A DNA stretch of 23,035 bases from a virus. Location of the stretch: positions 1 through 23,035 of the IMG/VR virus record IMGVR_UViG_3300032895_000391. The stretch is one strand, 5' to 3'. Each line of letters begins with the position of its first letter. The stretch's first letter is position 1. This document shows, one piece after another, positions 1 through 7,958 of the stretch. The position numbers and the translations under genes were made by a program. Under the pieces are notes generated by a model that saw only the letters and a program-made list of their open reading frames with translations, did no database searches and was not told the DNA's origin.

Positions 1-765
1 CAGGACATCACGGCGACAAAGGGCAAGTTCGGCCAGCTCAAGCTCTCGGCGAAGAAGCTGGCGGCTCTCGTGCCTATCTCGAACGACCTGTTGCGGCGTT
101 CGGGCGGCGAGTCTGCCGATGCTGCGGTGCGTGATGACCTGATGATCTCGCTGGCGAACACGGAGGATGTCTCCTTCATTCGCTCGCAGGGGTCGCAGTA
201 CAGCCCGAAGGGTCTGCGGTACTGGGCTCTTCCGGCGAACGTCATCACCGCGACGAACGTCACCGGTCTCACTGGAGGCGCTCTCGTCCAGGCGGTGCAG
301 GCGGACATCGGCAAGCTCAAGCTGGCGCTCCGTAAGGCCAACGTTCGCTTCCTGCGGCCCGGCATCATCATGTCGGTTTCGACGGAGTACTTCCTCGAGA
401 ACCTGCTCAACGGACTCGGTTATCCGGTGTTCCGCGAGGAGATGGCTCAAGGCAAGTTCATGGGCTATCCGTACCGCGTGACCACGCAGATCCCGGAGAC
501 TCTGACGGTGAACGGTGTGGCGAATTCGACGGAGCTCTACTTCGCCGACTTCGCGGACGTGACCATCGGTGATGCTCCGCAGATCGGTATCGAGTTCTCC
601 ACCGAGGCCTCGTATGTCGATCCCGGCACCGGCCAGCTCGTCTCGGCCTTCTCGCAGGATCAGACGGTCATGCGGGTGCTCATCGAGCATGACCTCGGCA
701 TGCGTCACCAAGAGAGCATCGCGGTCCTGAACGGAGTCGCCTACTACAACCAAGCCTCGGCCTAA
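1..765 (+). CDS. HK97-fold major capsid protein (5' truncated)
   Basis: The frame is open from base 1, so the true start lies upstream and only the last 254 residues are present. The GTG at 70 is an internal valine codon, not a start. The visible part has the hallmarks of phage major capsid (HK97 gp5-like) proteins. An early K-FGQLKLSAKKLAALVPISNDLL type segment corresponds to the start of the P-domain/spine region. A central R-N-LNGLGYPVF stretch follows, and the end has the MRVLIEHDLG pattern typical of these proteins. The product would form the icosahedral shell in the cytoplasm. It is followed by a putative cement protein, as is common in siphophages. A GC-rich hairpin sits just after the stop. 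The family assignment is by remembered motif style, not by search. Confidence 0.88.
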   Translation, partial: QDITATKGKFGQLKLSAKKLAALVPISNDLLRRSGGESADAAVRDDLMISLANTEDVSFIRSQGSQYSPKGLRYWALPANVITATNVTGLTGGALVQAVQADIGKLKLALRKANVRFLRPGIIMSVSTEYFLENLLNGLGYPVFREEMAQGKFMGYPYRVTTQIPETLTVNGVANSTELYFADFADVTIGDAPQIGIEFSTEASYVDPGTGQLVSAFSQDQTVMRVLIEHDLGMRHQESIAVLNGVAYYNQASA

Positions 766-785
766 GCGGGCCGGAAGCTGAAGCG

Positions 786-806
786 GGGCGCGGCGTAAAC
801 GCGCCC
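786..806 (+). other. GC-rich stem-loop after the capsid gene
   Basis: A perfect 7-bp stem (GGGCGCG at 786-792, CGCGCCC at 800-806) encloses a 7-nt loop, 21 bases after the capsid stop codon. No T-run follows, so it is not a convincing intrinsic terminator. It might stabilise the 3' end of the abundant capsid message or attenuate transcription. The function is inferred. Confidence 0.35.
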
Positions 807-851
807 GCCTCGCTCAAACGCATTTGAATTCTCTGAGGTGAGGACACCAGC

Positions 852-1322
852 ATGTCGAACTTCGCAATGACTCACAATATCGACGCGTTCATCGGAGCCG
901 CTGCGGCATCGGATGACGTGTCCCTCACCGCCGGGGGTGCCGGCGATAACACAGAGGTGAACGGCCTGGCGATCGATCGCGCGGCGCTCAGCTATCCCCT
1001 GTCGGCTTCGTTTATCGCGCACTACAAGGCAGTTCTTGGCGCGGGCAACACGATCTCGCTGAGCGCGGTTGTGCAGACGGCGGACGACTCTGGCTTCACG
1101 GAGAACGTGAACACGCTTGCGACCTTCGCGAAGGCGGTTGTGGACACTGGCGCTGCCGGAGGCTCGACGCAGCGCGGTGTGGTGCGGTTCCCGGTGGACT
1201 TCGCCGGCGCGCAGGAGTTCGTTCGCATCCAGTTCACCCCGGACCTGTCGGCGGCGAACACGGATACGGCCGATGTTTCTGTGGTGGCGGTGTTGGGCGG
1301 ACAGGACTACCTGCCGGCCTAA
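852..1322 (+). CDS. Putative capsid cement/decoration protein
   Basis: A 156-residue protein directly downstream of the major capsid gene, with a GAGGTGAGGA ribosome site just upstream of the ATG. The sequence is rich in Ala, Thr, Val and Gly and has no membrane segment. A likely beta-rich body contains the SLSAVVQTADDSGF stretch and an FVRIQFTPDL strand near the end. This layout resembles the Bbp16-like capsid cement proteins that follow major capsid genes in many siphophages and podophages: an N-terminal arm, then a jelly-roll, with a comparison to a quantile-like VQTADD segment. Position and size support a minor or decorating head protein. The exact family is an inference and a generic head protein cannot be excluded. 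Confidence 0.55.
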   Translation: MSNFAMTHNIDAFIGAAAASDDVSLTAGGAGDNTEVNGLAIDRAALSYPLSASFIAHYKAVLGAGNTISLSAVVQTADDSGFTENVNTLATFAKAVVDTGAAGGSTQRGVVRFPVDFAGAQEFVRIQFTPDLSAANTDTADVSVVAVLGGQDYLPA

Positions 1323-1325
1323 AGA

Positions 1326-1535
1326 ATGCCATTCGACCCGCTCCAATCGAACTGTTCATACTGCGGCGCGGCCGCTGGCGTGGAGTGCGATTGGGGCGGC
1401 GTCGAGAATCATCCGCGCTTTCATGCGGATCGCCTCGAGGTTGAGCAGTTCTCTGAGGCGATCACGCAGGGCGCGGCGGACACGCAAGAGTGGAAAACCG
1501 CAGTCGATGGTGCGGCTGCAGATTTGGTGGATTAG
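1326..1535 (+). CDS. Small phage zinc-finger protein
   Basis: A 69-residue protein starting 4 bases after the previous stop. The N-terminal third carries a C10-x2-C13-x7-C21-x11-H33 arrangement in the context CSYCGAAAGVEC...FHADR. This matches the small phage/actinophage-type zinc-binding motif (CPxCGAxxGxxC...HxxR) found in short DNA- or RNA-binding peptides. The remainder (residues 37-69) is acidic and probably helical. The neighbour, starting 4 bases later, encodes a single-strand DNA-binding protein, so a nucleic-acid role is plausible. The partner is unknown. The motif is seen; zinc binding is inferred. Confidence 0.6.
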   Translation: MPFDPLQSNCSYCGAAAGVECDWGGVENHPRFHADRLEVEQFSEAITQGAADTQEWKTAVDGAAADLVD

Positions 1536-1538
1536 CAG

Positions 1539-1970
1539 ATGGCAAAGGGTGTGAACAAGGTCATTGTTCTCGGCAACATTGGGCGCGACCCCGAGATCCG
1601 GACACTGCCGAGCGGCGCTTTGGTGGCGAACCTGTCGCTGGCGACCTCGGAGTTCGTCAAGGATAAGGCGGGGAACCGGCAGGAGCGCACGGAGTGGCAT
1701 CGCTGCGTCGCCTTTGGGCGTACCGCCGAGATCGTCCGCGACTACGCAGCCAAGGGCTCGCAGGTATTCATCGAGGGTCGGCTGCAAACGCGCTCCTGGG
1801 AGAAGGATGGCGAGAAGCGGTACGCGACGGAGATTGTCGTCATGCACCTGCAGCTCCTCAACTTCAAGCGGGACGGAGCGCAGCACTCGCATCGCGAGGA
1901 TGATGTCGAGCACCAGCGCGGCCGGTCATATGAGCACGCCGGCATCACCGACGAAGACATCCCCTTCTAA
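1539..1970 (+). CDS. ssb: Single-stranded DNA-binding protein (SSB)
   Basis: A 143-residue protein with the classical bacterial SSB layout. It has an N-terminal OB-fold (residues 1 to about 110) beginning [37 protein letters not shown] segment and a [12 protein letters not shown] strand follow. A short polar linker leads to the acidic tip DEDIPF, the protein-interaction peptide that binds partners such as RecO, PriA or exonuclease I in cellular SSBs. It coats single-stranded DNA during phage replication or recombination. Oddly, it lies inside the head-tail structural operon between capsid and connector genes rather than with replication genes. The linker is short for a cellular SSB, which is usual for phage versions. 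The assignment is secure from sequence. Confidence 0.95.
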   Translation: MAKGVNKVIVLGNIGRDPEIRTLPSGALVANLSLATSEFVKDKAGNRQERTEWHRCVAFGRTAEIVRDYAAKGSQVFIEGRLQTRSWEKDGEKRYATEIVVMHLQLLNFKRDGAQHSHREDDVEHQRGRSYEHAGITDEDIPF

Positions 1971-1994
1971 AACACGGCACTGAAGCGAGGCGTT

Positions 1995-2513
1995 ATGGTC
2001 ACGAAGTTCTCCCGCCAGGAGATCGCGGACGTGTGTCGCAAGTTGGGCGGCACGGTTGGGCCGCTCCCGTCACACATCGAAGGATGGCAGCTCTTGTGGG
2101 CCATCACTGGCAATGAGTCGAGCTTTGGTGCGGACTGCACGCCGCGACATGAGCCGGCATACGACGTGGGCGGCGAGTACTCGCGAGATCCGAGCCAGGC
2201 GCATCTGCTGGCGCTGTATGGGCCAGCGGCCGCGTGTAGCTATGGGCCGATGCAGGTGATGCTAGTCAACGCTCCACCATGCACGACGCCGGAAAGCTTT
2301 GACGATTTGGAGACCGCGATGCGCGCTGGTATTTATGCGCTGAACCGGATGCTGCAGCGATTCCAGCCGCAGAGCGTCGCGCAGGTCGGCTTCTGCTGGA
2401 ACGGCGGTCACATCGCCAACCTGAATCCAGAGGTGCAGGCGTATGGTCTGCGCCTCACGAAGAAGTACCTATCGACAGCGATGCCTCCGGCCACACAAGC
2501 GGAGGTTGCGTGA
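1995..2513 (+). CDS. Lytic transglycosylase-like (SLT) lysozyme domain protein
   Basis: A 172-residue protein with soluble lytic transglycosylase features. GNESSFG has the likely catalytic Glu41 followed by the conserved Ser pair. SYGPMQVM (residues 82-89) corresponds to the family's G-x-MQ substrate-site motif. A later A-I-ALNRML helix and CWNGG complete the typical N-terminal SLT core. It would cleave the glycan strands of peptidoglycan. No signal peptide or membrane segment is visible. In this position it could be a virion-associated enzyme used at DNA entry, or the endolysin displaced from a lysis cassette; no other clear endolysin is in the window. Its TGA overlaps a GTG (GTGA at 2510-2513), suggesting translational coupling to the next gene. 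Confidence 0.75.
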   Translation: MVTKFSRQEIADVCRKLGGTVGPLPSHIEGWQLLWAITGNESSFGADCTPRHEPAYDVGGEYSRDPSQAHLLALYGPAAACSYGPMQVMLVNAPPCTTPESFDDLETAMRAGIYALNRMLQRFQPQSVAQVGFCWNGGHIANLNPEVQAYGLRLTKKYLSTAMPPATQAEVA

Positions 2514-2523
2514 TTAGCGCGAA

Positions 2524-2838
2524 TTGGCCGAATCCCGGTACATCCGTGGTGTGGCTATCGGGCAGAACGATACGGCGGTGTTCTTTGCGGACTGGAATTG
2601 CATCGCCTTCGCCGGTAATAGCGCGTTCTGCATCTTCGATGCACCGGGCAAGGATGCGGAGTTTGATCATCTCTCGGTTAGCAATACGGAGCTGACTGCG
2701 CTGCTGTCGGCGGTCGCTTTCAATCCCATGCCGAAGCCGAAGGATCAAGTCGCGGTGGATGGCGTGAATTACGCAGTGCAATCGTCGAGCCCAGTGCAGG
2801 ACGGCGCGATGGTTGAACTGAAGATGAGGAAGCTGTGA
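2524..2838 (+). CDS. Head-tail joining protein (lambda FII-like)
   Basis: About 104 residues if TTG 2524 is the start, or 95 if GTG 2551 is used; neither has a clear ribosome site. The body has the layout of small head-tail joining/attachment proteins. It runs from an FFADW start, through a CIFDAPGKDAEF strand and an internal VSNTELTALL segment, to the VDGVNYAVQSSSPVQDGAMVELKMRKL-type end (a V-G-Y-V strand, then a C-terminal strand ending in Lys/Leu). It should seal the connector to the tail. It ends by a GTGA overlap with the tail terminator gene. A different frame opens at GTG 2510 with a good GGAGG, so a start-region sequencing error or a frameshift is possible. Confidence 0.65.
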   Translation: MAESRYIRGVAIGQNDTAVFFADWNCIAFAGNSAFCIFDAPGKDAEFDHLSVSNTELTALLSAVAFNPMPKPKDQVAVDGVNYAVQSSSPVQDGAMVELKMRKL

Positions 2839-3308
2839 GCAAGTCGGTTCGTGAACTCGCACTGCTGGCCATAGTGGCGGCGCTCGGCGCCGATGGCACT
2901 CCTGCGACCGGCGGGGTGTTTCGCTCGAGGCTGGAGCAGGTTGGACCGGACGATTTGCCCTGCTATGACGTGACGCCTGGCGATCAGAAGACGGACGAGA
3001 ATGGCGAACTGGCCGATCGCTTCTCGGTGCATAACGAGTTGACCGTAACGGTGCGTGGCATCGTCGACGCCGCGGTGCAGGAGGGCGGGCAGGCGAGCCT
3101 CGATGACTCCGCGCTCGACCCGTTCTACGTGTTTGCGGTTCAGGCGCTGACGGGTGACGGCGCCAATCTCGGCGGAATTGTCGAGAGTGTCGAGGAACGT
3201 GGCAACGTGGCAGTGTTCCAGCCTGCGGGCCGCGATGTCCTCGGGATCGAGATGACTTTTGTACTTCAATTTGCAACCAAGCGCGGCGACGCGACAACGA
3301 GGGGGTAA
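2835..3308 (+). CDS. Tail terminator / minor tail protein U-like
   Basis: A 157-residue protein whose GTG start overlaps the previous stop (GTGA). The N-terminus forms a helix (SVRELALLAIVAAL). A central LTVTVRGIVDAA strand and a DPFYVFAVQAL helix follow, and the C-terminus has an IEMTFVLQF strand. This alternation, the length and the position between head-tail joining and tail tube genes fit the gpU-type terminator. That protein caps the tail tube and completes the head-tail interface. No active-site motif is expected. The assignment rests mainly on synteny and layout. Confidence 0.65.
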   Translation: MSKSVRELALLAIVAALGADGTPATGGVFRSRLEQVGPDDLPCYDVTPGDQKTDENGELADRFSVHNELTVTVRGIVDAAVQEGGQASLDDSALDPFYVFAVQALTGDGANLGGIVESVEERGNVAVFQPAGRDVLGIEMTFVLQFATKRGDATTRG

Positions 3309-3311
3309 GGC

Positions 3312-3755
3312 ATGCCGGCACCTGCTGTAACAAAAATTCGTGGCTACGAGGGGCAGCTTTACTACACCATCCCTCCGGCCACGGAGACGATCTGGGCGAA
3401 CATCACCGACATCGAGCTCGACTCGAAGGCGGACGATCTCGACGCCAGCGACCATTCGACCGTGGGCTGGAAGGACAAGTTGTCCGGCCTGAAGGACTTC
3501 ACCGGCACGTTCAAGGCGATGCTGATGCAGAGCGGTCCGGATGCGACCAACCTGTTCGCGGCATATTCGGCTGGGACTACGATCACGATCGCGTTCCGTC
3601 CGCAGGATGTGACTGGCGGGTTGCAGTTCAGCGGCAACTGCGTCATCACCGGATTCAAGCTCGGTGCGCCGAACAGCGGTGTGCAGACGGTCGACCTGAC
3701 AGTTTCCGGACGCGGCGCTCTGACGCAGGGCACGGTGACCGAAGCCGGCAGCTAA
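3312..3755 (+). CDS. Major tail tube protein
   Basis: A 147-residue beta-rich protein with the sequence style of phage tail tube subunits. It has an early ITDIELDSKADDLDASDH segment (the typical 'x-D-x-x-x-S-x-H' after the first strand), a GLKDFTGTFKAML strand, and a C-terminal VQTVDLTVSGRGAL strand. It polymerises into the tail tube around the tape measure. It follows the tail terminator gene by 3 bases, the conserved order in siphophages. A strong intrinsic terminator lies downstream, in keeping with high-level expression of this gene. Confidence 0.8.
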   Translation: MPAPAVTKIRGYEGQLYYTIPPATETIWANITDIELDSKADDLDASDHSTVGWKDKLSGLKDFTGTFKAMLMQSGPDATNLFAAYSAGTTITIAFRPQDVTGGLQFSGNCVITGFKLGAPNSGVQTVDLTVSGRGALTQGTVTEAGS

Positions 3756-3836
3756 GGTTCTGCGGCGGTCCGAGGATAGCTAAGGCCCGAAGCGGAAACG
3801 GCTGCCTTGGACGCCGCGGGAAGAGATGCAAGGGGA

Positions 3837-3874
3837 GGGTGGCACCTTTGGGGTTGAGGTGCCACCCATTTTTT
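3837..3874 (+). terminator. Rho-independent terminator after tail tube gene
   Basis: A perfect 11-bp stem (GGGTGGCACCT at 3837-3847, AGGTGCCACCC at 3857-3867) with a 9-nt loop is followed by ATTTTTT. It stops or attenuates transcription after the highly expressed tube gene and before the chaperone gene, whose GGAG ribosome site follows at once. The gap 3756-3836 before the hairpin holds no gene. Confidence 0.9.
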
Positions 3875-3887
3875 CGGAGATGACGAG

Positions 3888-4676
3888 ATGAATCCGGTGA
3901 TCGGGCGCGTGCCGTACAAGATTGGCGGAGAGGTCCGCGAGTTTGCTTGCGATATGCGATGCGTCGCGGTGCTGTGGGATGAGGTGGGCGACGATTGGGC
4001 GACCTGGCTCACGGAGCGATTCGCGGGCACACTGATGCCGATGGAGGATGGCACCGAGCGGCGCGTGGCGGCACAGATTCCCGAAGCGGATCTCGGTATT
4101 GCGCTGTACGCGCTGCTGGCGAGCGATCGCGCGAAGCGGCCGAGGATTGAGACGCCGGAGGATATTCTTCGCAAGCTCTTCAAGGATCAAAAGGTGGACG
4201 CGCAGGTTGCGGCCATGGACGCGATAGCGCCGAGCTTCGGCATCCGCGGCAAAGGCCTCGAGCCGGAGCGGAAGCGCAAGCGCAAAAAGAAGGCGCAGCC
4301 GTGGGACTGGCGACTAATTCTGGAGACGGCGCTGGGCCTGATGGGGCTCGCGCCGGACGTGTTCTGGGGGATGACGCTGGCCGAATGGCGCGCGATGCAT
4401 GATGGCTACGCGGCGCGGCAGAAGCGCGACATGCGTAACGCGGCATGGGCGCTGAGCTATCAGCTCACGGCTGCGGGGTGCGACCCGGATAAGGTGACGC
4501 CGGCGAAATTGCTGGGCGAGACAACCAAGGCGGACCGCGAGCACAAGCGCAAGGTGCGTGAGGCAATCGAGAAGGCGAAGAGCGCGCCGGGTCCAAATCT
4601 GGAGATGCTCAAGCTCGCCCACGCGGCGACGGGCGGCAAGGTGGGCGCGGACCTGATCGCGCAGGCGGAGGGGTAA
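3888..4676 (+). CDS. Fused tail assembly chaperone (GTA gp10/gp10.1-like)
   Basis: A 262-residue protein between the tail tube and tape measure genes, the invariant place for tail assembly chaperones. Residues 1 to about 120 look like the first chaperone component: an N-terminal strand pair, then RCVAVLWDEVGDDW. A basic linker, RKRKKKA, follows near residues 130-135. Residues 138-175 (WRLILETALGLMGLAPDVFW, then LAEWRAMHDGY) match the small GTA gp10.1/rcc01693-type chaperone. The tail from 176 on is long, helical and charged. Many phages make the two parts from separate ORFs or by a programmed frameshift; here they are one continuous frame. A CAAAAAG run at 4283-4289 in the linker could allow limited slippage. 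The stop overlaps the tape measure start (TAATG). Confidence 0.7.
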   Translation: MNPVIGRVPYKIGGEVREFACDMRCVAVLWDEVGDDWATWLTERFAGTLMPMEDGTERRVAAQIPEADLGIALYALLASDRAKRPRIETPEDILRKLFKDQKVDAQVAAMDAIAPSFGIRGKGLEPERKRKRKKKAQPWDWRLILETALGLMGLAPDVFWGMTLAEWRAMHDGYAARQKRDMRNAAWALSYQLTAAGCDPDKVTPAKLLGETTKADREHKRKVREAIEKAKSAPGPNLEMLKLAHAATGGKVGADLIAQAEG

Positions 4677-7192
4677 TGGCTCGTTCTAGCAGCGTCGTGG
4701 TGAGCATCAACGCAGAAGATAATACCGGTCGAGCATTTGCCTCCATGAACGAGCAGATTGCGGCGCTGAAGTCGCAAGTGGCCAGCCTGCGTTCGCAGCT
4801 CAGTGGCACCGGTGAGGGATTTGGCGAGTTGGGCGAGCGCATCAAGCGGTCCATTGAATACATGGGCATCTATTTCGGCGCTCACGAGATTGTCGATGGA
4901 CTAAAGGATCTCGTCACAACCTCACTGGAGTTTGGCGAGCAGATAGAGCGCGCGAGCAAGTCGACCGGCCTGGCGATCGGGACGTTATCGACGTTGCACT
5001 ACGCGGCTGCGGTTACAGGCGGCGATTTCGATACGATGACGAAGGCCGTCTCGCGGATGGATCGCACCATCGCGCAGGCGACTCAGGGAAATGTCCAGGC
5101 CTCCGCGTATATAAAAAGCCTCGGACTCGACGCGAAGCAGCTCGCCAGCGACGTCAACGGGCCAGAGGTCGCGTTCCGGCGCCTAGCGCAGCTTCTTGGT
5201 CAAACGAGTAGTCCAGTACGTCGGACGGAGCTTGCCTCGGGTGTCCTCGGTCAGCGGGCCGGCGCCGATCAGATTGCGACTCTCGTAGAGGTCGGAAACC
5301 ATTGGGACGAGTTTACGGAGAAGGCGAAAGCGGCCGGCGTCTATCTTGACAATGCGCAAGCTGAGACCTTGGAGGCCACGAACCAGAGGCTCGAAGATTT
5401 GAAGCAGCGGATACTGGGTGCGAGTCTCGCTTTCACAGAGGGGTTGATTCCCGGCCTCAATCAGATGATGAGCGTGATATCCGGCAGTACGGACGCCAGG
5501 CAGAATCTCGCCGACTGGGGATCGAGGGTCGCGAAAGGAATGGCATTCGCCGCCGAAGCGATATACAGCACGGCGAGCGCGGCTGAGTTTCTATTTGCGG
5601 CCGCGGAGGCTGGTCCGCTCACCGCGATCGGCCGCCGCGACATCCAAGCCGCGAAGGACCTACAAAAGAAGGCGCAGGAGTTCCACGACATCGCTTTCGG
5701 TGGCCCGGCGGCACCGAAGCCGTCGCCTACGATTGACCCTGGCACTGGAAGCGGGCATGGGTATGGTGGCACAGGGGATCTTACGGGCGCCGCTGCCAAG
5801 ATGCGGGCGGCAGAGAATAAGCTGGCGGCGGCGCGTCGCCAGTTGGCTGACGCAAACGACAAGCTCGAGGCGTCCCGACAGAAGGCCGCGAGCGACGAGC
5901 GTCTGGCAGCCCTGGATGATGAGCATAAGCGCGAGTTGATTAGCGATACCGATTTCTATAAGCAGAAAGCTGATGCGCAGCAGAAATCCATCGAGGCGGA
6001 AAAGGCTTCCAACGCGAAGCAGCAGAACGACATTCAGGCGCAGATAAGCCATCTGCAATCGCATAAACTCAGCGGCGCGGAAGCGGTGAGCCGGGATGCC
6101 GAGGTTGCCGAGTTGCAGGCAAAGATTGTCGCGCTCCAAGCCCAAGCGGTGGAACTCGGCGCGAAGGAGGTTATCAACGCTACGCAGCTAAAGACTGAGT
6201 TGGCGGAGGTGGCCAAGCAGAAGCAGCAAGCCACTGATGCGCTCAACGCGGATGCGGAGAGGGCCTACGGAACCGGCGCGTCGGCTCGCATCAAACAAAT
6301 GCACGACGCCTATTATGGCGAGGGCGGAGAGCGTCAGAAGATTGCATTAGAGCGTCCGGGCGACCTGCCTACGGCGGACTCCTTAGAGCAGCACAATGAG
6401 GATCAGATATCAGCAAGCTCCGCAGACGAGATGTATCAGCAGGCGTCGGCGGTGTATGGGGCGAATCGGACAACCGTCGACGATGCGGAGGCGCGCGGGC
6501 AAATCTCGGCGGTCGATGCGCAGCAGCGGAAGATCGCACTCGACCGCGAGGAGGCCGAAGCTCTTCAGCCCGTACTGGAGGCGTATGAAAAGTTGGCGGC
6601 CGATGGGGACAATAATGCGGCAGCCAAGGTAGCAGAGCTTCAGGAGAGGATCTCTGAACTCAAGAGTCCGATCAGCGAGGTTGCTTCCGAAATCCGCACA
6701 CAGCTCAACGACGCGCTGGAGCAGCTCTTCGAGAATCTCGGCAAGGGCAAGGATGCGTGGAAGGACTTCGCGAAGTCGCTGCAATCGATGGCGCTGAAGG
6801 ACACCTACCAGCAGTTTCTTCAGCCACTGGTGCAGACTGCACTTGGGCATGCGGTGCCAAATCAGGGCGGACTGTTCGGCGCACGCGGCGCGGCCGCCAC
6901 AGGCCAAAACCCATCATTGGGAAAGAGCCTACTGGGCGCCATTATGCCAGGCATGGCAGCGAAGCTACCAGCGGCCGCTGGCGCAAAGAGCGGCGGCGGG
7001 GTGACGGTACAGATCATCAACCAGACGAGTTCGCCGGCGCAGGGAACCGCATCGCAGCAATCACCACAGGATGGGAGCGCAATGACGGATATGCTGCGGC
7101 CGCAGGTGATCCAGATTCTTCTTGAAGACTTGGACCGCGGCGGCAGTTTTGCGCAGGCGCTCAGCGGGCTTGGAGGATTGGCGACGGGCTAG
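4676..7192 (+). CDS. Tail tape measure protein
   Basis: An 838-residue protein, the longest in the morphogenesis block, starting within the previous stop codon. The N-terminus has the tape-measure region with SLEFGEQIERASKSTGLAIG at about residues 75-100, the pattern shared by many lambda-H-like proteins. A hydrophobic Ala-rich stretch lies around 288-312 and a long coiled coil around 373-525, rich in Lys, Gln, Ala and Glu heptads. A second helical region lies around 600-690. A C-terminal WKDFAKSLQ motif (W695) is typical of the lambda tail-length domain, before a Gly/Ala-rich end. It sets tail length and is ejected with the DNA. Its TAG stop shares a CTAG palindrome with the stop of the convergent minus-strand gene. 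Confidence 0.9.
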   Translation: MARSSSVVVSINAEDNTGRAFASMNEQIAALKSQVASLRSQLSGTGEGFGELGERIKRSIEYMGIYFGAHEIVDGLKDLVTTSLEFGEQIERASKSTGLAIGTLSTLHYAAAVTGGDFDTMTKAVSRMDRTIAQATQGNVQASAYIKSLGLDAKQLASDVNGPEVAFRRLAQLLGQTSSPVRRTELASGVLGQRAGADQIATLVEVGNHWDEFTEKAKAAGVYLDNAQAETLEATNQRLEDLKQRILGASLAFTEGLIPGLNQMMSVISGSTDARQNLADWGSRVAKGMAFAAEAIYSTASAAEFLFAAAEAGPLTAIGRRDIQAAKDLQKKAQEFHDIAFGGPAAPKPSPTIDPGTGSGHGYGGTGDLTGAAAKMRAAENKLAAARRQLADANDKLEASRQKAASDERLAALDDEHKRELISDTDFYKQKADAQQKSIEAEKASNAKQQNDIQAQISHLQSHKLSGAEAVSRDAEVAELQAKIVALQAQAVELGAKEVINATQLKTELAEVAKQKQQATDALNADAERAYGTGASARIKQMHDAYYGEGGERQKIALERPGDLPTADSLEQHNEDQISASSADEMYQQASAVYGANRTTVDDAEARGQISAVDAQQRKIALDREEAEALQPVLEAYEKLAADGDNNAAAKVAELQERISELKSPISEVASEIRTQLNDALEQLFENLGKGKDAWKDFAKSLQSMALKDTYQQFLQPLVQTALGHAVPNQGGLFGARGAAATGQNPSLGKSLLGAIMPGMAAKLPAAAGAKSGGGVTVQIINQTSSPAQGTASQQSPQDGSAMTDMLRPQVIQILLEDLDRGGSFAQALSGLGGLATG

Positions 7193-7713
7193 CGGAGCTT
7201 TTCTAGGTTTAGTCCCGATACGTGAAAGTGGAGAATTGTGTCCCGCTGAAAGAGCGGCGGTTGCATGAGGACAGTGTCAGCCGAGCGCGTACGCGCAATC
7301 AGAGTGCTCGTAGATAGAAGAAACATCGTGCGCGGGTCGCCGTTGTCTGTATTGACTCCAGATACTTGAATAGGCGCAGCAGTTCCAAATCTGACCGTCG
7401 TGGAGCAGTGATCCTCATAGCAGTAGAAGGCTGCCCCCGACGATCCGGGTGCTGTGATGTACGTATCGAGGCGTCCATTTGTCCTTCGGAAGCACCATTC
7501 ATACCCCTCCTCCGAGGTGGTGCAGGCATATGCGACGCGGCGACTGTGTATTTCGTCGAAGTCGTCTGAGTAATGCCAGTTTTCCGGCGCGCCAGACTTT
7601 GCGTCCACGCTGTATGGCGTAGAGCCATGCGACTCCCGATCGCCGGGAATACTCATCCCTATCACCATTAGCACCACAAAAACCGCGAAGATACCGCCAA
7701 TTATTTTTAGCAT
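7189..7713 (-). CDS. Membrane-anchored Cys-rich protein (moron candidate)
   Basis: 174 residues on the opposite strand to the tail genes. Residues 4-22 form a hydrophobic anchor; an uncleaved signal is likely because the following P-G-D lacks a signal peptidase site. The rest would be periplasmic, with four cysteines (64, 74, 98, 103) in two close pairs, likely disulfides. The layout resembles TagO/VasI-like envelope proteins: W46 after a short linker, a CYEDHCSTTVRF strand, and an end reading ADTVLMQPPLF...ILHFHVSGL. That resemblance is by layout only. As a host-envelope protein expressed apart from the late operon it is a candidate lysogenic-conversion or superinfection-exclusion gene. The DNA is visibly less GC-rich than the flanks. 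Confidence 0.65.
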   Translation of the reverse strand: MLKIIGGIFAVFVVLMVIGMSIPGDRESHGSTPYSVDAKSGAPENWHYSDDFDEIHSRRVAYACTTSEEGYEWCFRRTNGRLDTYITAPGSSGAAFYCYEDHCSTTVRFGTAAPIQVSGVNTDNGDPRTMFLLSTSTLIARTRSADTVLMQPPLFQRDTILHFHVSGLNLEKLR

Positions 7714-7722
7714 CGCCAGTGC

Positions 7723-7899
7723 CTACTTCCGCCTCTGATAGTGATTGTCTGTGGAGGGGTTGTCGTAATGGCCACCCCGGTGGCTGCTACCCACCCCGCC
7801 GTCATAATGTCCGCCGGTGTTGCATCCATCCATGACGCCCGACATTCCGATAAAAACGGCACCGACCACGATGGCAATAAGTATGAAGAAACTCGCCAT
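7723..7899 (-). CDS. Small membrane protein with Gly/His-rich tail
   Basis: 58 residues from the ATG at 7899, chosen over longer starts because GGGAAAG lies 4 bases upstream. The N-terminus is one hydrophobic segment (FFILIAIVVGAVFIGM). A hydrophilic tail follows, with a single Cys in DGCN and repeated GGHYD (twice) with S/N/H-rich spacers. Its stop lies 9 bases before the start of the next minus-strand gene, so the two probably form one operon. No known family is recognised. The repeated GGHYD could bind metal, but this is speculation. A 94-residue frame on the same strand overlaps it and is judged a shadow. Confidence 0.5.
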   Translation of the reverse strand: MASFFILIAIVVGAVFIGMSGVMDGCNTGGHYDGGVGSSHRGGHYDNPSTDNHYQRRK

Positions 7900-7958
7900 G
7901 CCACTTTCCCGTTCCGGAGGAGGCTCTGGTTGAGATTGGCGGCGACCCATAGGGCCAC

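Noticed and set aside
786-806. Hairpin after the capsid gene as a terminator
   Set aside because: No T-run follows the stem, so kept only as a stem-loop of unknown role.
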